Shown piece by piece: positions 54,956-64,000 of a stretch of 64,000 nt of DNA. The stretch comes from Rhizomys pruinosus (lineage: Eukaryota > Chordata > Mammalia > Rodentia > Spalacidae). The position numbers and the translations under genes are program-made. The notes beneath the pieces are model-generated. The model was given only the letters and a program-made list of their open reading frames with translations. It had not been told where the DNA came from and made no database searches. The stretch lies in assembly GCA_009823505.1 (NCBI GenBank), contig VZQC01002907.1:982254-1046253 (forward strand), written 5' to 3'. Numbering within the stretch: the stretch's first letter is position 1; every line of letters starts with the position of its first letter.

Positions 54956-55412
54956 GTGGTTGGAGTAGTTTAAACATGAAGTGTCTCCCAAGTGCTTGAA
55001 AACGTGGAGTCCAGTTTATGGAGCTATTTGGGAAGGATATGGGAACTTCAGGAAGGAAATGTATCACAAGAGGTGGGCTTTGTGAATGTTATGGAGTTGT
55101 TCCTCTTCCTATTCACTCTCTGTTACTGAGGGGAGTTGTCATGTGATGTGCTGGCCTCCAGCTTCTGTCATGCATTTCATGCTTATAGAGCTATTTGGGA
55201 AGGTTATGGGAACTTCAGGAAGGAAATATATCACAAGAGGTGGGCTTTGTGAGTGTTATGGAGTTGTTCCTCTTCCTATTCACTCTCTTACTGAAGGCAG
55301 ATGTCATGTGATGTGCTGGCCTCCAGCTTCTGTCATGCATTTCTTGCTATGATAGACTCTATCCCTTGGGAACTGTAAGCCAAAAATAACCCTTTTCTCC
55401 CTTAAAAAAATA
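54956..55412 (+). mobile_element. Rodent LTR-like repeat with internal tandem duplication
   Basis: TTGGAGTAGTTTAAACATGA through GGGAACTGTAAGCCAAAAAT and AACCCTTTTCTCCCTTAAA is the layout of a rodent MaLR-like LTR ending. Inside it, a segment of about 165 bp is repeated: 55018-55182 and 55183-55346, starting TATGGAGCTATTTGGGAAGG / TATAGAGCTATTTGGGAAGG. The two differ by about ten changes. Confidence 0.7.
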
Positions 55413-55675
55413 ACCAGAGAGCAGGGGCACAGGTACAGGCCAGTGGGCAGGCAGATCAGCCAGGAGCAGAGACCCCTGGGAGATGAGGTACAGACTTTAG
55501 ACTGGGTTGCATAGAGGCTGCTGCTGGGCCACACCAGAGAGAGAGGGCACAGGTATGGGCCAGTGGGCAGGAAGGTCAATTGGGAGCAGAGACCCTGGGA
55601 GGTGAGGTGCAGACTTTAGCCTGGGTTGCATAGAGGCTGCTGCTGGGCCACACCAGAGAGCTGGGGCGCAGGGTA
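55413..55675 (+). promoter_or_regulatory. Tandem L1 5' UTR promoter monomers
   Basis: Monomer A 55413-55532 (120 bp) and B 55533-55651 (119 bp) both start ACCAGAGAG and share CAGGTA..GGCCAGTGGGCAG, GGTTGCATAGAGGCTGCTGC and TGGGCCACACCAGAGAG. A third, partial one starts at 55652. Repeated 5' monomers act as the Pol II promoter in several rodent L1 families. Confidence 0.85.
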
Positions 55676-58600
55676 GCAGGCTAAGCAACCCCCCTCAACT
55701 GGAACTCCAAAAGGAGGTTCCAATAAGTCCTACAACTAACCCAGAAGAATTGGCTGGGAACAGAGGAGGTACAGTGCTCAGAAGGTGTCATTTGGGCTGT
55801 TACCCACGCAGTTCTTGCAGAACAGAAAGGGAAGAGTGAAATATACCTTCCAATATATAACCAAAATTGAAAGCGTGAAATCTAAGCAAGTCAACACTCC
55901 ATAAAGAAGGAGACTACAATGAAGACACCTGAAGGAATCAAGGAAAGCAATCCTCCAACATGGTGAAGAGGCAGTAGAGATTCGCACCAGAATACAGGCA
56001 AAAAGTAAATGACATGCCAAAAGCACAATGGAAAAAACAATATGGGGAAAGCCCAGAATAACCCCACCACAAACTCTACAGAGCCTGTGGAGGACCCTTA
56101 CAATGGGATCTCTGTAGAGATAGACCGGGATACAGATTTTAAATTAACAATCACAGATATACTCAAAGAAATCATAGAACTAAGGAGAGAGAATGAAAAA
56201 CTCAGAAAGGACCTAGAGGGAGATAATGAGAAACTCCAGAAGGAAGTGGAAACACTGAAAAGAACCCATACTGAAATGAAAATGGAAACCAACCAGCGAA
56301 ACAAGGAGATACAAGAAAAGATTGAGAAGCTCCAAAAGGACGTGGAAATAATAAAGAAAACAAAGGATGAAATGAAAAAGGAAATCAAACACTCATCCAA
56401 TCAAAAGGAAAGAATGGGAATAAACCTCAGAAGCAGAATGGAGGAAACAGAAAAAAGAATATCAGACCTAGAAGACAACACAGAACAACTAAAAAGCTCA
56501 AGTAAAGATTATAAAAAGTTTAAAAATACACAAGAATGGAACAACTAGGAAATGTGGAACAACATGAAAAGATCAAACCTCCACATCATAGGAATAGAGG
56601 AAAGAGAACAATCCCAAGAGAATGGTATTGATCAGATCATCAACAGAATAATAGATGAAAATTTCCCCAAACTAAAAAAAGACAAACCCATACAAATACA
56701 AGAAGCACATAGGACATCAAATAGACTGGACCAGAGAACAAACTCTCCTCGCCCCATCACAGTTAAAACGTTAGATGCCCAAAACAAAGACAAAATTCTG
56801 AAAGCCACAAAAGAAAAACAACAAATTACATATAAGGGGAAACCTATAAGAATTACAGCTGACTTTTCAGTGCAAACTATGAAAGCAAGAAGAATGTGAA
56901 CAAAAGCATTCCCAGTGCTAAATGACTATCAATGCCAACCCAGGTTACTATACCCAGCAAAAATGTCAATTCTAGTTGAAGGAAAGAGAAAAAATTTTTA
57001 TGATGAAATAATACATGTCCGGAAAACCAACCCTTCAGAGAATACTTGAAGCAATTCAAAGGACAGAGGAGGAGAGCAACTACTCCCAGACAACTTGAAA
57101 GAGAAATTAATAAAAGCAGAACTGCAGAAGTAGAAACCTAGACTACAAACGCAAATGGATAATAAGGTGAAAGGAAGCAACACACATCTCTCAATTATAA
57201 CCTTAAATATGAATTAACTAAACTCCCCAATCAAAAGGCATAGCCTGGGAGGATGGATTAGGAAACAAAATCCATCTATGTGCTGTCTACAAGAAACCCA
57301 TCTCACCCTTAAGGATAGGCACCAACTTAAAGTGAAAAGTTGGAAAAAATATTCCAAGCAAACTGCACCAAAAAGAAAGCAGGAGTTGTTATTTTAATAT
57401 CAGACAAAATGGACTTCAAAGTAGAAGCAATTAGAAGAGACAAAGAGGGCTGTTACATCCTTATCAAAGGGAAAATTGACCGTAAAGACTATATGCACCA
57501 AACTCCAGTGCACCAATCTTTATAAATACAACTCTACAGGCCCTTAAGGCACAGATTAAACCCACCACACTCATAGTAGGGGACTTCAATACCCCACTCA
57601 GTCCTATGGACAGATCAACCAGGCAAAGATTAAACAGAGCAACATCTGAATGGAACAATACAATACAGCAAATGGACCTCACAGACATCTTCTGAATATT
57701 CCACCCAAACACCAGAGAATATACTGTTTACTCAGCACTCTCCAAAATTGACCACATACTTGGACACAGAAAAAACTTTGACAAATACAAAAAAATTGAA
57801 ATAATTTCATGCATTCTATCAGACCATAGTGCAATAAAGCTCAATATCAACAACAGGACAAGCCCTGCTACCTACAGAAACTCATGGAAACTAAACAACA
57901 CACTCCTGAATAATGAATGGGTCAAGGAGGAAATAAAGAAAGAGATAAAGGCATTCCTGGAACTAAACAGCAATGACAGTACAACACAACAAAACATATT
58001 GGACACTTTAAAAGCAGTCCTAAGAGGTAATTTTATAGCCCTGGGTACCCACATTAAAAAAATAGAAAGAGCACAAATAAATGAGGTAACACTGCAGCTT
58101 AAAACACTTGAAAAACAACATCAAATGAACCCTAAATGCAACAGACAGGAAGAAATAACAAAAATCAGAGCAGAAATCAATGAAATTAGAAACAAAGAAA
58201 ACAATACAAAAAAAAAAATCAATGAATCCAAAAGTTGGTTCTTTGAGAGAATAAACGATAGACAGAACTCTACCCCAGTTAACAAAAGAAAGAAAGAGCA
58301 ACTCCAAATCAATAGAATTCATGATGAAAGGGATAATATCCACAACAGACAATGAAAAGATTAAGACAATCATACAGGAGTACTTCAAAAACTTTATACT
58401 CTACCAAATTTGGAAACCTAGAAAATGGATGAATATCTTGCAATTCCTGGGAATCCACCAAAGCTTAACCAACAAGAGTCTGACAGCTTAAAACAGACCC
58501 ATAATATATGGAGAAATTGAAAAATGTAATAGAGACCTTCTCCAAACTAAAAAAGCCCGGGCCAGATGGCTTCACATCGGAATTCTACAAAACAATTTTC

Positions 58601-60754
58601 AGAGGACTTACAACCATTATTATTCAAAACTGTTCAGAAAGATACAAAAGCTAGGGAAATCTCCCAAATTCCTCTATGAAGCCATCAACTCTCTAATACC
58701 AAAACCACACATCAATGAACTCAGATGCAAACATCCTCAACAAAATGCTTGCAAACCGTATACAGACCTACATATCAAAAAGATCATTCTACCATGATCA
58801 ATGTTGGATTCATACAGAGATTCAAGGATGTTCAATATATGAAAATCAGTAAATATTCATAAAACACATTTAATGGACTGAAGGACAAGAACCACAAAAT
58901 TCATACTCATTGGATGCAGAAAAAGCATGACAAAAATTACAGGCATCCCTTCATTTGATTTAAAAGTACTAGAGTGAATTGGACTCGGAAGGATCATTCC
59001 TCAACATAATCAAAGCCATATACAGAAACCCACAGCAGCCCTCCATCCTAAATGGAGAAAGTTAGAAGGATTTCCCTTAAAGGCAGGAGGAACCCAGCAA
59101 GGCTGCCCCTGTCAACAATCTTCTTCAATATAGGTGCTTGAAAAATTTTCAAGGGCAATAAGCCAAGAAAAGGAAATCAAAACAATACTAATTGGTAAAG
59201 AGGAAATCAAACTAGCCCTTTTTGCATATGATATGACAATTTACTAAGGAAGGAGATTGATAAGGATAAGACATCAGAAGATGGAAAGACCTCCCAGGCT
59301 CATTAGATTGGAAAAAATTAATATAAGTAAAAATGTCCTTCACCCAAATTAATATATCAATTCAATGCAATTCCAATTAAAAATCCCCAGGACATTCTTC
59401 ACAGGCTTGGAAAATAATCTTAAAATTCACATGGGAACAACAAAAAATCCCGAATAACCAAAGAAACCCTGAGTGAAAAACAAGCAATACCAAGGGGGAA
59501 TTTCTATATCAGACATCAAAATATACTACAAGGGTGATAGTGCTATAGTAATAAAAATAGTCTGGTACTGGCAGAAAAAACAGACCTGTAAGACCAATGG
59601 AACAAAACTAAAAACTCCAAATTTGAGCACATACAAATTTCAGCCACCTCATATTAGCAAGGGGGCCAAAAGACTCAATGGAGAAAGACAGCATCTTCAC
59701 AAAATGGTGCTGCAAAACTGGACACCACATGTAGAAGAAAAAATTACCCTACCTCTCCACCTGTACAAAAATTCAACTCCAAATGATCAAAGACCTCAAT
59801 TTGAAACCCCAAACCCTGAAGGTGTTAAATGAAAAAGTTGGCAGCAACATACAAGACGTAGGTGTAGGTAGGAAAAGACTTTCTAAATTCAGACAGAAAC
59901 TGCCACAGGAAATAAGGTCAACAATTGGACAAGTGGGGACCTATTAAACTCAAAAAGTTTTTTGTACAGAAAAGAAACAATAAGGAAGAGAAAAGAAAAC
60001 CCACAGAAGTGGGAGGAAACCTTTCACTGCTGATTCATCTGACAGAGCATTAGTTCTAGAATATATAAACTACTCAAAAAACAAAGAGTAAGAAAACAAA
60101 TACTCCACTCAAAAGATGGAGTAAAGGAGTTGAGCAGAGAATTCACAAGCAAGGAAATAGAAGATGGCTGAGAAACATCTTAAAAGGTTCAACATTGCTA
60201 ATAATTAAGGAAATGCAAATTAAAACCACTTTAGGTTATCATCTCACCCAGATAAGGTTGGCTAGATTCAAGAAAACAAATGACACCAAATGCTGGAGAG
60301 GGTGTGGCGAAAGGGGAAGACTCATCCACTGCTGGTGGGAATGCAAACTTTACAACCACTATGGAAAGCAGTATGGAGAGCCTTTAAAAGACTCAAAATG
60401 AGCCTACCACCTGACCCAGCCATACCACTTCTGGGTATATATCCATCGGATTCTTCCTACAGCAGAAATACATGTACAGCCATGTTTATTCCAGCTCTCT
60501 TCATAATAGCAAAGAGCTGTAACCAACCCAGATACCCCTCAACTGATGAGTGGATACAGAAAATGTGGTACATCTACACAATGCAGCGGTAAAGAAAGAT
60601 GACATCATGAAATTTGCAAGTAAATGGATGGAACTAGATTTTATGCTAGTACCAAGTACCTAGGTGTAAGACAAAATGAGCAACGTTAATATTATATTCC
60701 TCACAATCTAAAGACAACTGTACTCTTGTATTGGAAATCCCTACACAGGTTCTA

Positions 60755-61410
60755 TGTAGGAAGCATTCTTTTTATGCTGAACAGGGACCATGCGGCCCTG
60801 CTAAAGGGGATGGGGACACAGCCTCTGCTTTGTGAACACTGTGGGGACCTGAGACCAGCTGGCTACTTCCCATAGCCCATCCTAAGTGGTAATTCCAACT
60901 TAGGCTCTTAGCCTGGACCCACAAGACACGTGTTCCACTCTTGGCCATGACTTCTCACCTGCCCAGGGCCTAGACAGGAATTTCAGGCTGATGACTGATC
61001 GACTCCCTTCAGCCAATATCCACACAACACCAGCTACCCAGATTGGTGGTCCGCAAAGGAATCTCTTTCCGACCTCCTGGCCACCCAAACGAAATGCAGG
61101 CCTACCTTAGCCTGTATGCGTGCAATAATTAATAAAAATAACAGCCGGGAATTTCGTGATGATATTACTATGAAATTCAAATTTACTCCTTGCCACAGCT
61201 TGCTTTTATAATCCAAATGACATCAGTTCTCAGGACCAATCATAAGACCCCCAACTCCGAGCCACTGCACACTGGTGCCCCACCCAGCATCGTGCACCTA
61301 GGCCATGCTGCTTTCTCCTCCTTGGAGTAGAGCCAGATCCTCAGCCATGTGGTGCCCTGAGGCATGCTAATTGGAAAGCTAGCCCAAAATTCAAGCTGGA
61401 TTTTCCTACA
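60755..61410 (-). mobile_element. 656-bp solo LTR (ERVK-like) in the L1 3' UTR
   Basis: The ends are TGTAGGAAGC...TTTTCCTACA, that is, TG...CA with an 8-bp terminal inverted repeat. Target-site duplication GTTCTA lies on each side (60749-60754 and 61411-61416). The L1 at 16960-17000 shows the empty site (ACAGGTTCTAGAACTAAC). A 6-bp duplication is typical of ERVK/IAP-class proviruses. On the minus strand GGATTATAAAAGCAAGC (about 61197-61213) is a TATA-like box, so minus is the likelier orientation. No internal sequence remains, as expected after LTR-LTR recombination. Confidence 0.9.
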
Positions 61411-62458
61411 GTTCTAGAGCTGACTAACACGTATTTTCAGACCTTGGACTTTTAGTATATGATGGAGGGTATATGTGCACCTTTTAGAGTAATATTGGAT
61501 TAAAATTGAAAGATGTGAATCAAGAAATATGCTATGGAAATAACATACAGTTTGTTTCCAAAGGATACAATGTTAATATAAGTTCAATGTAACAGGCTGG
61601 TGCAACTTAGCCTTTCTGGGTGCTTAACGACCATACCTGAAGTCCCTACCAATTTGGCTGAGGGACCTGGGGGACAACTTTGTTCCTTGCCCTCAGAGGT
61701 CAACCAAGTCTTAGAGGATTATATGTGGGGGCAACTCTTGAAAAGTCCTGCAGAGGTGGGTCACCATTCTTCCTATTCAGGGAGGTCTTGGAGAGTCACT
61801 AAGGGGACTTCAGCCAGTGTCCAGTCTATAAAGAGGAAAGTCTGCTCATCCTTCAGAAAAGGAAGCCTGGACTAGCAAGACCTGATTCTGTCCTCATGTG
61901 GATGGAACTGGTGGATGAGGAGCTGAAAGAAGCAAGGGGCTCCTGCCCTCCCCCCCCAAAAAAAACCGAGGGACCCCTGAGGACCAGATCCTCAACTGAC
62001 CTCAACAAAGCAAAACCTTGGTTAATCTGGGCTATCTGTATGGCCTTAAACATCCAGAAGGAAAGTACAACCAGATACAAATAATCAGTAAGACCAGAGA
62101 AACTGTAGTGCAAACACAAAACTTGAGATCTTAGTAAAAAGACAAAAAGAAAAAAAGAGAGCACCGTTGTTTGGCCTGTCTACAATTCTTACAGGCAGGC
62201 ACATATGCTCTGTGCATGCCACAGCTTTTGGCACTCTTCAAAGACATGAGATACAGCTTTTTTTTCCTTTTTAGCCTTCCAATGTGGACTGAGGACTGCT
62301 GAGATACACAGCTTGTGAACTAAGCAGCTAATGGGAATTCAGCCTCCTCAGAATGTGGACTGTCATTGTTGGATTACCTCAACAGTATCATGGAGGCCAA
62401 TGTAGGGGGATCAAGACAGGCTGCGTGCTTACTGGACTTCATTTGGGGGGCACAATAT

Positions 62459-63126
62459 TTAAAGCAGAAGCATGTCAGTAAGGGTTTCCTTCTGCATAAA
62501 GGTTTTTTTTTTTGTAGTGTAATGTCTTAATCATAGTCTACCATCAAATATTTTAGGAGTATCTTTAATGTTTAGGTAGTATATTAGCAGCATGCAATAA
62601 TTACATCATAAGTTCTCAAGCAGAGGCAGTCTATTGCAAGGACCTTCTTTGCTGCCTGTTATCATAGGCTGTTTTAAGTTAGTAAACTGAATAGCAACAC
62701 TGAATACTGTAGAAATGCACTTTGTTCAGTAATACTTGAGTTGTTGCAATATTAGATTATCCATTTAGTTGTTACAGAAAATCCTTAACTGTAATTGATG
62801 GTTGTTGCCATAATAGTATATTGCCTGTATTTCTATCTCTAGTAATGGGCTTTATGTGCTAGATGTCAAAATCCTTGAGCCTGGGCAAGTGCACAAGTCT
62901 TTTTAAAAAGAAACATAGTTTACTTGCACAAAACTGATCAGATTTGAGTGATGTTAATGCCCTTGAAGTGGTTTTTGTGGGTGTGAAAAAATGGTGAGAA
63001 TTTGAATTATTCCCTTATTATAGTATTGAAATTAAGTCTACTTAATTTATCAAGTCATGTTCATGCCCTGATTTTATGTACTTGTATCTATCAATAAACA
63101 TTGTGATACTTCAAAAAAAAAAAAAA
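62459..63126 (+). pseudogene. Processed retrocopy of an mRNA 3' UTR, source not identified
   Basis: Ends ...TATCAATAAACATTGTGATA CTTC and a poly(A) of about 15, so there is an AATAAA (63093) about 20 nt upstream of the tail. ACAATAT at 62452-62458 and 63127-63133 may be the target-site duplication. Composition (AT-rich, no open frame) fits a 5'-truncated 3' UTR. I do not recognise the parent gene with enough certainty to name it. Confidence 0.75.
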
Positions 63127-63144
63127 ACAATATCCACACAGCAT

Positions 63145-63340
63145 AAGCTGGGCATGGCAGTGAATAACTTTAACCCTAGCACCCAGACAGGTGTATCTTT
63201 GTGAGATTGAGGTCAGCTTCATCTACATAGCTGGTTTCAGGCCAGCTGGCGTTGTAGGGAGATACTGTCTCAAGCAACAACAACAACAACAATACAGAAG
63301 TACAAACAAACAAACAAGCAAACAAACAAAAAACCAAAGA
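63145..63340 (+). mobile_element. B1 SINE with (CAA)n/(CAAA)n tail
   Basis: AGCTGGGCATGGCAGTGAAT to ATACTGTCTCAAGCAACAAC, then CAA and CAAA repeats. Diverged. Confidence 0.85.
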
Positions 63341-63735
63341 AACCTGAATTGACTAAACTTTCTACATCTGTGATGTAAAATTAAGATTGCATTTTCTATA
63401 TTTAGCTGCTTGCAGGGCATATCACTGATACAGATTCTCCACTTGAGTCATATAAATTAGAAAATCATCTCTCCTTTTAAGGCTGGGTATATGCAGCAAG
63501 AAGCTGGTGACGGTATTCTCCTTGCACACCGCTGCACACTTAGCATGATGTCTTCCATTACTGTCAATAAAGTATAATCCAATAAAGTAACAAAATAAAA
63601 TTAATGAAAACATCAAGTGAAATTTGCATGTATCTTTGAGATTGGTGTTAGATGAAATCATGCTTTTACTTAATATTCAGAAAAGAGAGGGAACATTGAG
63701 TAGAAAAGTTATTTGTTTTAATATTTTGGAAAAAG
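63341..63735. other. Intron sequence, no recognised feature
   Basis: Unassigned sequence. Confidence 0.4.
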
Positions 63736-63747
63736 TACCCTAATCTC

Positions 63748-63932
63748 ATGAGGAAAAAGAAGTGGAGGGAAAGGAAGAGGAAGAAAAGGAGGAGGAAGAC
63801 GAGAAAGAGGAGGAAGAGGAGGAAGAGAAAGATGAGGAGGAAGAGGAGGAAGAGAGAGAGGAGGAAGAGGAGGAGGAAGAGGAGGGAGAGGGTAAAGAAA
63901 AGGAGGAGGAAAGAGGAATGAGAGGTGAAAAT
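63748..63932 (+). repeat. GA-rich polypurine tract (GGAGGAAGA-type)
   Basis: About 185 bases almost entirely A and G on the plus strand, with only a few pyrimidine interruptions. Units such as GAGGAAGAGGAGGAAGAG recur. The Glu-rich and Leu/Phe-rich frames through it are artefacts of composition. Confidence 0.95.
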
Positions 63933-64000
63933 GAATTTGTATTCTTTCATTATCCAGAAACTATAGTTTTGTTCAGGTGACTTTTTAAGAATTATTATTT

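Larger units (their letters stand above)
55411..62450 (+). mobile_element. Mostly full-length L1, sense, inactivated
   Basis: 5' UTR with two monomers (55413-55651), then ORF1 from 56009 (MTCQKHNGKNNMGKAQNNPT, a long coiled coil, then the RNA-binding part from 56552) with an in-frame TAG at 56546. ORF2 runs about 57150-60650 in many frames. The endonuclease is readable at 57340-58350. The RT palm motif FADD has become FAYD (TTTGCATATGAT, 59221). The Cys-rich C-terminus is at 60290-60400. The 3' UTR is 60650-62450, interrupted by a solo LTR. Stops, frameshifts and the altered catalytic motif leave it dead. Together with 16085-18700 it gives the long 3' UTR structure of this L1 lineage. Confidence 0.93.

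Noticed and set aside
63666..63980. Glu-rich and Leu/Phe-rich frames at the window end
   Set aside because: Low-complexity translation of a polypurine tract on its two strands.
22971..64000. Exons for the long ERC1 C-terminus (FIP-type coiled coil)
   Set aside because: I looked for the expected continuation after SPDQ with splice sites and did not find it. It should lie downstream of the window.

Overview
This window is nuclear DNA from a myomorph, probably muroid, rodent. It is packed with B1, B2, ID and B4/B3-type SINEs, rodent L1 copies, MaLR/ERV-L and ERVK-like LTRs, and processed pseudogenes. The only host gene with intact exons is ERC1 (ELKS/RAB6-interacting/CAST family 1) on the + strand. 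The ERC1 residues differ from the mouse protein as I recall it, so I do not call the species Mus. Everything outside three short ERC1 exons is intron, 3' UTR or transposon.

Layout. 1-11,455 is ERC1 intron holding SINEs, an EIF1 processed pseudogene (746-1,434, minus) and an old L1 remnant. 11,456-11,600 and 22,872-22,970 are two in-frame ERC1 coding exons. 24,398-24,424 is a tiny alternative last exon that supplies the C-terminus ...DEEEGIWA, the RIM PDZ-binding tail of the brain ERC1b form. Its 3' UTR probably runs to about 27,104. That end is supported inside the window by an A-tailed retrocopy of 26,794-27,104 sitting at 29,620-29,950. The exons for the long FIP-RBD C-terminus were not found, so they should lie beyond 64,000.

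28,370-45,000 is structurally complex and partly an assembly problem. Single Ns at 28,593, 31,926 and 36,249 delimit blocks. Block 28,594-31,925 is a second copy of 36,250-39,609. If it is removed, the two halves of a 39-bp minisatellite rejoin in register. The minisatellite was built from the A-box half of an ID SINE. It is followed by an L1 ORF2 fragment broken by an ERV-L provirus remnant (5' LTR, primer-binding site, dUTPase-like piece), then by a nearly full-length antisense L1 with a 496-bp gap (43,526-44,021).

45,000-64,000 holds further L1 3' ends, an unidentified 1.7-kb retrocopy with a perfect 16-bp target-site duplication (49,089-50,826), a mostly full-length but inactive sense L1 with two 5' promoter monomers (55,411-62,450) interrupted by a 656-bp solo LTR, a 3'-UTR-only retrocopy, and a long polypurine tract.

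The observations most worth checking are: a ~98% identical 420-bp inverted repeat whose arms flank the ERC1 exon at 11,456 (a possible circRNA, splicing or editing structure); the retrocopy-supported poly(A) site; the ID-derived minisatellite; and the false duplication.
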